From Candidatus Hydrogenedentota bacterium (GTDB taxonomy: Bacteria; Hydrogenedentota; Hydrogenedentia; Hydrogenedentales; CAILVY01): a stretch of DNA of 41,948 bases. Made by a program: the position numbers and the translations under genes. The first letter of the stretch is position 1; each line of letters begins with the position of its first letter. The notes beneath the pieces are model-generated. The model saw only the letters and a list, made by a program, of their open reading frames with translations. It did no database searches and was not told the origin of the DNA. The stretch lies in NCBI GenBank assembly GCA_029565395.1, contig JAKQOG010000200.1, positions 1 through 41,948 of the forward strand, written 5' to 3'. Of this stretch, positions 23,637-31,231 are shown piece after piece.

Positions 23637-25694
23637 TTACGGAATCCGCACAACACGAAACCCCATGCTGTAGCTCCGGGTGCCCGGAGTGATGCTGTAG
23701 CGAGAGGCAGAACGGCAGCGTCCACTGTAATCGCTCCACGAACCGCCGCGCAACACCCGGCCCGGACCCGACGCAGGCCCTTCCGGGTCAGTTTGTGGAC
23801 CTGCAGAATACTCGCCATACCAATCATTGCACCATTCCCAGACATTCCCGTGCATATCATAGAGGCCCCATGCATTGGGCTTCATTCTTCCCGCGGCATG
23901 TGGACGGCCTTCCGAGTTCTTATTATACCACGCATATTCTTCCAGTTTATCCTCTTCATTTACAAAACAGAACCGCGTATCGCTTCCAGCCCGGCACGCA
24001 TACTCCCATTGTGCCTCCGTCGGTAAAACAAACTTCTTCCTGGTCAATTTGCTCAATTCTTCACAGAAGGCCTTGGCCTCTTCCCAACTAACCGTCTCCA
24101 CTGGATTGTCAGGATGCTTAAAATAGGAAGGATTGATTCCTTTTCCCATAACTGCCTCATACTGCGCCTGTGTCACCTGTGTTGCCCCGATTTCAAAGGC
24201 GCTTAAGGTTACTTCATGCACCGGTTTTTCCCGATCATACTCTTCACTTCCCATATTGAATGTCCCGCCAGAAATGGGAACCATATTCTTCAGCAGGGTT
24301 TGAATGGGATCGCTGAGTTCGGCCTTTGCTGCCTGTGGGGATTCTTCCTCCCCGCGTTTCTCCGCGCGGGTACGTTCCGCGGCTTTTCGCAACGTGTTGC
24401 GGAGGGTACTGTTGGAAAGCCACTCCCTCCCGACAGTTGATTTCAGCAGTTGGAATAAATGTTCATTTTCTTTGATAACGTCTATGGCCCGGTTAAATAT
24501 CTCCTGCATGCTAAGTAGGGATACCGCACGCATATCATTATTCCATTCATGGCGATTTTTCTGAGATCCTTCGAGTGTCTTCGCCAGGAATTGGCCAATG
24601 GTTTGCGCCTCGGATGTATCTTTAAAAATCACTGTCACATCCAGAGCCTCTCTAAAATCGCGATAGCGGGGTTCATCCGTGGCAATATCCAGCAAAAGCC
24701 CCTCCGGATCATACGGTTTCTTTTCAATCGCGCCGATCCTGGACGTCACCATAATGCGATTTAAAAGCCGAACCACTTTCCGAGGGTTGTGGTTGCAGGC
24801 GTCTGCAATCAATGGGATAAAGGCCGCCTTATCTTTCCCATCGAATATCTTGCCTTCGTTTAACAAACGCTCAATATATTCTTCCATCTCTTTGGTGTCG
24901 CGCGCGGGCACGGGGATTTTTACCTGCACCATCTTATCGAGATAGTCGTCGTAATGGGTTCCCTCAATCTTCAATTCTTTTTCATACTTGGTTTTGATAT
25001 AGGCGTCGATTATGACTTCGTTCAGCCCCAACACAAACGAGAACCCTGGCTGATGCAGAATCAGCTTGATTCCTTCCAGCAACTGAACCGCCTTGTCCGG
25101 CATGCAGCGATCCAGATCGTCCACAAAAATAACGATGCGCGGGGCGCCGCTTTGTTTTACGCATTCTTTGAGCTTCTCAAATGCATCGAAGTACAGACTC
25201 CGATCCAATACGCTGTCTTTGGTTAATTCCTGATACCGGGCAATCATGTCCTTGCCCGATAAATTGACTTCCGCTTCGGATATCAGGGGAATGCCCACCT
25301 TCCCTTTCACGGAAAACCCATAGGCGATGGCCCGCAGGGCGTCTCTTAGTTTTTTGGCTCCCTCTTTAATCTCTGCTTTCCAGTCTTTATCCAATTCCTT
25401 GTTGATGGTGGCCACCAGTGGAACAATTAGATGTTCCTCTTTCTCATATTGCCAGGCGTTGAACCACACGGCCGCCGTATTCTCGTCTTTATCTACTTCC
25501 CGTTGAATCAGCCGCATCAGGCTTGTTTTGCCCGTGCCCCATTCGCCGAATACGCCAATCGTGAGGGGATTGCTTGTCTCAATGGCCGCACGGGCCAACA
25601 CTATTGCCGTGGCCCCATAGCCCAGCCAGTCTTCCCGGCCTGCTTCCAACACAGGCGAATCCCCTAGTAGCGCGAAATTTTCTATCGTTCCCAT
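23637..25694 (-). CDS. KAP-family P-loop NTPase fused to an FGE/SUMF1-like domain
   Basis: The 685-residue protein has a KAP NTPase with Walker A GEWGTGKTS (50-58), the KAP-typical FNAWQYEKEE and Walker B IVIFVDDLDRC (about 188-198), then a helical region with HNPRKVVRLLNR (sensor-like) and an Arg/Glu-rich linker. The C-terminal 210 residues are an FGE-like C-type-lectin-fold domain: MVPISGGTFNMGS, LPTEAQWEYACRAG, GLYDMHGNVWEWC, VLRGGSWSD and the final GFRVVRIP. True FGEs use two cysteines near the end; here the first is Asp (GGSWSDYSGRC), so oxidase activity is unlikely and binding more plausible. An open frame extends to 25937, but that part reads like the intergenic CACGAA repeat; ATG 25694 follows GGCGGG and starts the conserved region. 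KAP proteins are often conflict-related ATPases. Confidence 0.86.
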   Translation of the reverse strand: MGTIENFALLGDSPVLEAGREDWLGYGATAIVLARAAIETSNPLTIGVFGEWGTGKTSLMRLIQREVDKDENTAAVWFNAWQYEKEEHLIVPLVATINKELDKDWKAEIKEGAKKLRDALRAIAYGFSVKGKVGIPLISEAEVNLSGKDMIARYQELTKDSVLDRSLYFDAFEKLKECVKQSGAPRIVIFVDDLDRCMPDKAVQLLEGIKLILHQPGFSFVLGLNEVIIDAYIKTKYEKELKIEGTHYDDYLDKMVQVKIPVPARDTKEMEEYIERLLNEGKIFDGKDKAAFIPLIADACNHNPRKVVRLLNRIMVTSRIGAIEKKPYDPEGLLLDIATDEPRYRDFREALDVTVIFKDTSEAQTIGQFLAKTLEGSQKNRHEWNNDMRAVSLLSMQEIFNRAIDVIKENEHLFQLLKSTVGREWLSNSTLRNTLRKAAERTRAEKRGEEESPQAAKAELSDPIQTLLKNMVPISGGTFNMGSEEYDREKPVHEVTLSAFEIGATQVTQAQYEAVMGKGINPSYFKHPDNPVETVSWEEAKAFCEELSKLTRKKFVLPTEAQWEYACRAGSDTRFCFVNEEDKLEEYAWYNKNSEGRPHAAGRMKPNAWGLYDMHGNVWEWCNDWYGEYSAGPQTDPEGPASGPGRVLRGGSWSDYSGRCRSASRYSITPGTRSYSMGFRVVRIP

Positions 25695-26379
25695 CGTTCC
25701 CGCCTTTCCATCAGCACCAAACTTCCCGAGTATCTTTTTCAGGCGATTCCCGAACCTCCTGGAATTGCCTGGCGTATCACGCGAAAGGATCACATGATGT
25801 ATTCTGTGCTCAGGGTGTGTACTATAGCAAAGCAATGTGTGTCGGGCAAGTGCATTTTCCCGCATGTATTGAGTGAATACATGGCCCAGATTACGCACCA
25901 AGCGATTTTTTGTCTTACCACGAAAAACACGAACCACACGAAAAAGAAATCTGGTGGTATTTGTTACGCACTGTTTGATGAATAGAAGCTATCCCGGAAT
26001 ATTTTAGCGATGGATGCAAAATGATATTGGCATATCAACTTCACATCCTTGTCATTGCGAGTTGCCCACCCGTCGGAAGGCCGGGGTGAACAGAGAAGAA
26101 ACACCCGATCACATCCATGTGGTTATCGCCACCGCTATCGTTTGCATATATATGCTTCCCCTGCTTCCATCGTATCAATTAGTCTTATTGGTCCTATCGG
26201 TCCCATTCTCCCAGTCCTCCCAGTCCTCCCAGTCTTCCCTCTTGCATTGTTATAATCTACGTCTGTGCTGACGCGTGGTGAAGTTAACTTGGTTCCGAGA
26301 TTGCCGCGTCGGCGGGGACGCCTCCTCGCATCTCAAAGAGTTTGAAAAAACAGGGTGAATATCTGGTGAGATATCCAGA
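25695..26379. other. Non-coding gap with simple repeats
   Basis: Between two minus-strand genes. It includes ACCACGAAAAACACGAACCACACG at 25918-25941, which matches in reverse the TTTCGTGTATTTCGTGGTAA text near 41895; three 9-base units CCCAGTCCT at 26210-26236; and the terminator-like structure at 26345-26376. Open frames here encode low-complexity peptides without ribosome sites. Confidence 0.55.
26345..26376 (-). terminator. Possible intrinsic terminator of the radical SAM gene
   Basis: On the minus strand, ATATCT (26374-26369) pairs with AGATAT (26364-26359) around CACC directly after the stop at 26380, and TTTTTT follows seven bases later (26350-26345). The gap before the T-run weakens the call. 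Confidence 0.42.
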
Positions 26380-28941
26380 CTAAGGCAGTAAGCGCGTATT
26401 GCGTTTGACGATGCGGGTTTTTGCGGGGTCAAGGTCTAATAATAGAATAATTTCTTTGGGCCGGGCGTGGCGGCCCTCTTTCACATGCGTATTGAATTCG
26501 AGGATGGTTTCCGATTCGTCTTTTTGTTTGACGGCCAGTTTTTCGATTAGGGGGCGGATATCGAAGGGGGCGGTGCCTTCCTGACCGGGCTTCTTTTTGC
26601 TGGCGGGATCTTTCACGCGGCGTTGCACGAGCACGGAGTTTTGAGCGAGCAGAGTGTCAATTTTTTGCTGGATAGCCTCTATATCCGCGGTAGTGTGGAG
26701 GGTGTATTCGAAGCCGTCAACGAGGCTCATGAGCGAGGGACCGCGCAGGGGCACATCGGTGGCTTCCATGGCCAGCAGGTCGGGTGGAAGCGCCGTATGC
26801 AAGGCGTCCAGCATCTCATCGGGATAAATGAATTTGTCCAGGAGTACGTCGAGGTAATCGCCTTCGCTTTCTTCTCCGACGGGTGAGGCGGTGGACAGGC
26901 TGATGCGGGGATGGGCATGGAATCCCTGGGATTGTGCGACGGGCATATGGGCGCGGCAGAAGGCCCGGATCCAGGCATTTTGGAGTTCGAGGTGGCTCAG
27001 GAATCGAGCTTCGCCCTTGCGTCCGATACGCAGACGGATGCGCTGGATAGGATCTTTGGCCACGGGTGTTTTGGCGGGTTCGCGATGCAAGGCGGTATCT
27101 TGTTCCATGATTTTCTGTCGCGCAAGCATGGTTTTGCAGAGATCGGGTTCCTGCTGCATGATGCCGCAGAGGTTGCATTTTCCGTAGCGGCAATCGCGGG
27201 CATATTGGAGGTCCATGGCGCGGCGCCAATCATCTTGAAACCACGTTTTTGGGATGAGCGCATCGATGTGGTCCCAGGGGAGGCGTTCATCGAGGGCGCG
27301 TTCACGGAATTGAAAAGCCGGATCAAAGCCTGTTTCTTCGATGGCCTTTTGCCATGCGGGGAAGTTGAGGTGTTCGTCCCAGGTGTCGAATCTGGCCCCG
27401 TTTCTCCATGCGGCTTCGATGAGATCCGCGCAACGGCGGTCGGCGCGGGCGATAAGGCCTTCAATGAACGAACTTTCTGGGGAGTGGCGTCCGAATTTAA
27501 TGCCCCGGTTGCGATGGAAGGCGTCGGATAGAATGTGTTGTTTTCGGAAGGTTTCTTCGGGGGAAATTTGGGACGCCCATTGGAAGGGGGTGAAAGGTTT
27601 GGGGACAAAAGTGGAAACGCCGGTGTGGACCATGGCTCGGTTAGTGATTTTACGCCCCTGTTGGAGGGTGCGGAGGCACAAATCGGCGATGGCGGCAACG
27701 TCGTCATCGGTTTCGGTGGGGAGCCCGATCATGAAGTAGGTTTTGATGTGGCCCCAGCCGCGGCGGTAGGCTTCGCAGGCAAGGTTGATCAGGTCTTCGT
27801 CGGGAATGAATTTGTTGATGACGGCGCGCAAGCGGGGTGTGGCGGCTTCCGGGGCGAAGGTGAGGCCGCTTCGGCGGATTCCGGCGAGGTAATCGGCCAG
27901 TTCGACAGCGAAGGAATCGAGGCGGAGTGAGGGCAGGGATACGGAAATGCCTTCGGCGTGGGCGCGGTGCGCGGCCTGTTGGACGAGAGACCGGATGCGT
28001 GAGTAGTCGCAAGTGGAAAGGGAGATAAGGGAGACGGTGTCCAGTCCGGTTTCCGCAATTACTTCGCGCATGAGGGCATCGATGGTTTCGAGGGTGCGTT
28101 CGCGGACGGGGCGGTTAATGATGCCGCCCTGGCAGAACCGGCAACCGTGGGTGCAACCGCGCAAGACTTCCAGGCTGGCTCCGTCATGGACCAATTGAGT
28201 GAAGGGGACAATGTATTTTGAAGGATAGCGCGCGGTGTCCAGGTTTCTGGTCAAGCGTTTGCGGATTTTGGATCCACTCGCTGCCGGTAAGATCTGACCA
28301 TCGGGCAATTCTTCGACAGGATATAGGCCAGGGACATATATGCCGTGGATTTGCGCCACGGCCTCCAACTTGGTTTGGCGGGAGGTGTTTTTGAGTGGTT
28401 TCAGCGTTTGGATAATTTCGAGGATGGCGTCTTCTCCATCGCCGATGACGAAAAAGTCGATGAAGGGGGCCAGGGGTTCCGGATTGTATGCGCCAGGGCC
28501 TCCGGCGAAGATCAGGGGGTGGTGTTCACTGCGATTTGCGCTTCGAAGGGGTAGACCGGCGAGATCCAAGGCATTGAGTATGTTGGTATAGGTGAGTTCG
28601 GATTGGAGGGTGAATCCGATGAGATGGGCCTCGGTCAGAGGATCTTTGGATTCGTACATGAGGAGGGGCACTTGGTGCTTGCGGAGCATGGATTCCATGT
28701 CGGGCGCGGGGGAGTAGCCGCGTTCTGCCCAAACGCCCTCTTGATCGTTCAGGATGGCGTAGAGTATGTGCAACCCCAGGTTTCCCAGTCCGAGTTCGTA
28801 GAGGTCCGGGAAAAACAGACACACCCGGAGGTTAACGTTATTCTTGGGCTTATGGACAGAATTCAGCTCATTCCCCAAGTAACGGGAAGGGCGTTCCACG
28901 TGGGGTAAAATCGTATTGTAAAAAGTATCTTTCAAGTCCAT
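26380..28941 (-). CDS. Radical SAM protein with B12-binding-like N-terminus and DUF2344 C-terminus
   Basis: The 853-residue protein matches the bacterial fusion of a TIGR03960-type radical SAM protein with a DUF2344 domain. The N-terminal third has a B12-binding-like fold (CLFFPDLYELGLGNLG, IGFTLQSELTYTN, IFAGGPGAYNPEP). The radical SAM barrel carries the [4Fe-4S] motif C263-THG-C267-RF-C270, followed by substrate-region motifs (LISLSTCDYS, SLPSLRLDSF, TFAPEAATPRLR). A CxxC-rich bridge (CRYGKCNLCG) leads to the DUF2344 domain (LRIGRKGEARFLSHLELQ ... SQGFHAHPRIS). Biochemical function is not established, though it is often linked to tRNA/rRNA-processing genes. The frame opens at 29076, but ATG 28941 begins the conserved sequence, with AGGA about ten bases upstream. 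It appears monocistronic and divergent from the dockerin gene. Confidence 0.9.
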   Translation of the reverse strand: MDLKDTFYNTILPHVERPSRYLGNELNSVHKPKNNVNLRVCLFFPDLYELGLGNLGLHILYAILNDQEGVWAERGYSPAPDMESMLRKHQVPLLMYESKDPLTEAHLIGFTLQSELTYTNILNALDLAGLPLRSANRSEHHPLIFAGGPGAYNPEPLAPFIDFFVIGDGEDAILEIIQTLKPLKNTSRQTKLEAVAQIHGIYVPGLYPVEELPDGQILPAASGSKIRKRLTRNLDTARYPSKYIVPFTQLVHDGASLEVLRGCTHGCRFCQGGIINRPVRERTLETIDALMREVIAETGLDTVSLISLSTCDYSRIRSLVQQAAHRAHAEGISVSLPSLRLDSFAVELADYLAGIRRSGLTFAPEAATPRLRAVINKFIPDEDLINLACEAYRRGWGHIKTYFMIGLPTETDDDVAAIADLCLRTLQQGRKITNRAMVHTGVSTFVPKPFTPFQWASQISPEETFRKQHILSDAFHRNRGIKFGRHSPESSFIEGLIARADRRCADLIEAAWRNGARFDTWDEHLNFPAWQKAIEETGFDPAFQFRERALDERLPWDHIDALIPKTWFQDDWRRAMDLQYARDCRYGKCNLCGIMQQEPDLCKTMLARQKIMEQDTALHREPAKTPVAKDPIQRIRLRIGRKGEARFLSHLELQNAWIRAFCRAHMPVAQSQGFHAHPRISLSTASPVGEESEGDYLDVLLDKFIYPDEMLDALHTALPPDLLAMEATDVPLRGPSLMSLVDGFEYTLHTTADIEAIQQKIDTLLAQNSVLVQRRVKDPASKKKPGQEGTAPFDIRPLIEKLAVKQKDESETILEFNTHVKEGRHARPKEIILLLDLDPAKTRIVKRNTRLLP

Positions 28942-29125
28942 GGCGCTTTTTCCTGAAAAGAGTGTACATGCTTTGGGTGGGGATGGTCCAACTAGTGTTG
29001 GTTGAGGGGGGGAGTGGCAAAAAGTGGGAGCGGGACAGGATGGATGGTCAACCAAGATTGCGTTAAACAGTTTCAATAAACTTAGTTAGCGTTGATTATT
29101 GCAACTATGCGGTACTATAAGAAGA

Positions 29126-29154
29126 TTGACGTAACAGGTGCAATTTGATATAAA
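29126..29154 (+). promoter_or_regulatory. Sigma-70-type promoter for the dockerin / sugar-transferase operon
   Basis: TTGACG (29126-29131), a 17-base spacer and TATAAA (29149-29154) match consensus at 5 of 6 positions each with ideal spacing. It lies 28 bases before the ATG at 29182, in the AT-rich divergent region. It is the strongest promoter-like signal I find in the window. Confidence 0.6.
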
Positions 29155-29181
29155 TTTAGCAGGAGTAGAATTCAGAAACCG

Positions 29182-29661
29182 ATGTCGCGACGGTATATAT
29201 CCATAGGGATGGCTGTAATCTTCGGCCTGAGCGCTCTATGCGGTCCATCCATGACACTTCCCTTCAGTGGCGATGTGAACAACGATTTCCGTGTGGATGT
29301 ATTGGACATCCAGGCGGTGGCGGTGTCGCTGCTGGCGAACGTTCCGCCGTTGGGGATGGATGTGAATGGTGATGGGCGGGTGGATATATTGGATTTTCAG
29401 GCACTTATGGCGCAGACGGCGAGCACGGGTTCTTCTTCCATACCCCCGGGCGGAGTGAAGTATGAACTGGTTATGTGTACAGCGGTTAATCCGTTGTTGT
29501 TTATTCCGTCGGAACGGCGGAGCACGGTGTTGTTGGAGGAACAAGAGGCAAATCGGGAAAGAGAATGTTTTGATCATGCTTCCTTTTTATTGACCCGGTT
29601 GCCCCGCACAGAGCGGTATATCAGCGGGTGTTCTCCCAATTCCCCCCCAGAAGCTGTATGA
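29182..29661 (+). CDS. Small secreted protein with two dockerin-type calcium loops
   Basis: The 159-residue protein has a signal peptide (about residues 1-25), then two dockerin type I-like EF-hand loops: DVNNDFRVDVLD (31-42) and DVNGDGRVDILD (60-71), each followed by a helix (IQAVAVSLL, FQALMAQ). In cellulosome bacteria such modules bind cohesins; in PVC-type and related bacteria they occur widely without cohesins. No cohesin is seen here. The C-terminal 75 residues are not recognised and contain charged, Cys-bearing sequence. AGGAG lies at 29161-29165, unusually far (16 bases) from the ATG. It overlaps the next small ORF by ATGA and probably heads an operon with the sugar transferase, so a role in polysaccharide or envelope assembly is possible but unproven. 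Confidence 0.72.
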   Translation: MSRRYISIGMAVIFGLSALCGPSMTLPFSGDVNNDFRVDVLDIQAVAVSLLANVPPLGMDVNGDGRVDILDFQALMAQTASTGSSSIPPGGVKYELVMCTAVNPLLFIPSERRSTVLLEEQEANRERECFDHASFLLTRLPRTERYISGCSPNSPPEAV

Positions 29662-29789
29662 GGAAAGAGCAGTTTGAGGAATTCAGCTTTTGGGAAGTCG
29701 TGTCTATAATGGATGGACGAAATGATGACGAAGTCAAGACGCAGAGTAAAATCATCCGGTTCGCCGGCGGCTTCGTTGAAGGGGAATGA
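29658..29789 (+). CDS. Possible 43-residue coupled ORF
   Basis: An ATG at 29658 overlaps the TGA of the upstream gene (ATGA), and the frame runs 43 codons to 29789, three bases before the GTG of the sugar transferase. The peptide is acidic and soluble (MRKEQFEEFSFWEVV ... IIRFAGGFVEGE) with no motif I recognise. The tight junctions on both sides suggest it is translated or at least carries ribosomes between the two genes; it may only serve coupling. Confidence 0.42.
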   Translation: MRKEQFEEFSFWEVVSIMDGRNDDEVKTQSKIIRFAGGFVEGE

Positions 29790-29792
29790 CCT

Positions 29793-31226
29793 GTGAGTAT
29801 ATTTAAAGAACATTCCATACCGTATGCATTGCTTCTTTTGTTATTGGACAGCGGGTGCATTTTGCTGGCGACGTTTCTGGCCACGCTGTTCACGCATGAC
29901 CCGGCCGCGGATATTAGTTTAATGGAGCATTTTGCCCAGCATACTATTTATGCGGGGGCGTTTTTTGTGACGTGGTTTTGGGTGGCGTTGTCGCTGCATT
30001 TGTTCCGTGCGGGGCGGAAGGATGATTTATTTTTTCAATTGTCGGGAGTGGCGAAAGCGGGATTGGTATCGATTGCATTCTGCGGGTTGGCGGTATTGTA
30101 CTGGAAATCAGTCGAGGCGGAGACGACGGTGCTCACGTATTTCGGGGTATTTTCCATTGTGTTTCTTGCGGTGTACCGGGCGTTGTTGTGTCTTTGCCTG
30201 TGGGGGGTTCGTCAGTGGGGGCTGAATATACGGTATGTAGTGGTGGTGGGGGCGAATGAGCGTACGCTGCGGCTGATTCGTTCGTTGTTGCGTCATCCCC
30301 GGATGGGATATCAGATTATTGGTTTGTTGGATGATGATGCGGGCCGGATGAAGATGCTCCGGGAGTTTGAACACCGGATTTCGTATTTGGGCGGTTTTAA
30401 GGATTTGGAGAAGGTGTTGGCGAACAATGTGGTGGATGAAGTGCATATTTGCCTTCCGGTTCGGTCGTGTTATGAGTTGATCCAGAGCATGGCGCATTAT
30501 TGCGTTGGGCTGGGGATAGCGGTTCGGATGGTGGCGGATCTGTTTCCGTTGCGTATAGCGACGAGCCGTTTGCATCATATAGAGAACATACCGATGCTTT
30601 CGTTGTCGAATGCTCCGGACAGCGGGGTTCAGTTGGCATTGAAGCGGACGATAGATGTATTTGCTTCGTTGTTTTTGCTGGTGTTGCTTTCGCCGTTGTT
30701 TTTGATTGTGGGGGTGTGCATAAAACTGGATTCGCCTGGGCCGGTGTTTTTTGCCCAGGACCGGGTGGGGCTTAACCAGCGGCGGTTCCGGATGGTGAAG
30801 TTTCGTTCGATGGTATCGAACGCGGAGGCGTTGAAGAAGGAGTTGGAAGATCTGAATGAAGCGGATGGTCCGGTATTTAAGATACGGAATGACCCGCGGG
30901 TAACCCGTATGGGCCGGTTTATCCGCAAGTACAGCATAGATGAATTCCCGCAACTGATTAATGTGTTGAAAGGGGAGATGAGCCTGGTGGGACCGCGGCC
31001 TTTGCCGCGGGACGAGATCGAGAAACAATCGTGGGATCAGCGGCGTCGGTTGAGTGTCAAGCCGGGGATGACGGGGTTATGGCAGGTGAGCGGGCGAAGC
31101 GATTTGAAGTTTCAGGAATGGATTGACTTGGATTTGCAGTATATTGATACCTGGTCTATCGTTCAGGATTGTGTAATTTTATTGAAGACCATCAGTGCGG
31201 TTTTTCAGGCGCGGGGGGCCGTGTAA
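29793..31226 (+). CDS. Polyprenyl-phosphate glycosylphosphotransferase (exopolysaccharide-type sugar transferase)
   Basis: This 477-residue membrane enzyme transfers a sugar-1-phosphate to undecaprenyl phosphate, the first step of exopolysaccharide or O-unit assembly. The N-terminal part has about four membrane helices, then a CoA-binding/Rossmann-like middle domain (VVVVGANERTLRLI, IIGLLDDDAG). The C-terminal catalytic domain (about 282-470) opens with the membrane-dipping helix after KRTIDV and carries the family motifs SPGPVFFAQDRVG, KFRSM, DEFPQLINVLKGEMSLVGPRP and KPGMTGLWQVSGR. The start is GTG 29793 with AAGGGG upstream. Its stop is only five bases from the stop of the convergent sulfatase gene. 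No other polysaccharide genes are in the window, so the product is unknown. Confidence 0.93.
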   Translation: MSIFKEHSIPYALLLLLLDSGCILLATFLATLFTHDPAADISLMEHFAQHTIYAGAFFVTWFWVALSLHLFRAGRKDDLFFQLSGVAKAGLVSIAFCGLAVLYWKSVEAETTVLTYFGVFSIVFLAVYRALLCLCLWGVRQWGLNIRYVVVVGANERTLRLIRSLLRHPRMGYQIIGLLDDDAGRMKMLREFEHRISYLGGFKDLEKVLANNVVDEVHICLPVRSCYELIQSMAHYCVGLGIAVRMVADLFPLRIATSRLHHIENIPMLSLSNAPDSGVQLALKRTIDVFASLFLLVLLSPLFLIVGVCIKLDSPGPVFFAQDRVGLNQRRFRMVKFRSMVSNAEALKKELEDLNEADGPVFKIRNDPRVTRMGRFIRKYSIDEFPQLINVLKGEMSLVGPRPLPRDEIEKQSWDQRRRLSVKPGMTGLWQVSGRSDLKFQEWIDLDLQYIDTWSIVQDCVILLKTISAVFQARGAV

Positions 31227-31231
31227 CGCGC

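Noticed and set aside
23637..25694. Complete diversity-generating retroelement
   Set aside because: The FGE-like end suggested one, but no reverse transcriptase or adenine-mismatched template copy was seen in the window.
25695..25937. N-terminal extension of the KAP-FGE frame to 25937
   Set aside because: It translates a CACGAA-type intergenic repeat, is not hydrophobic or domain-like, and the conserved sequence with a ribosome site begins at 25694.
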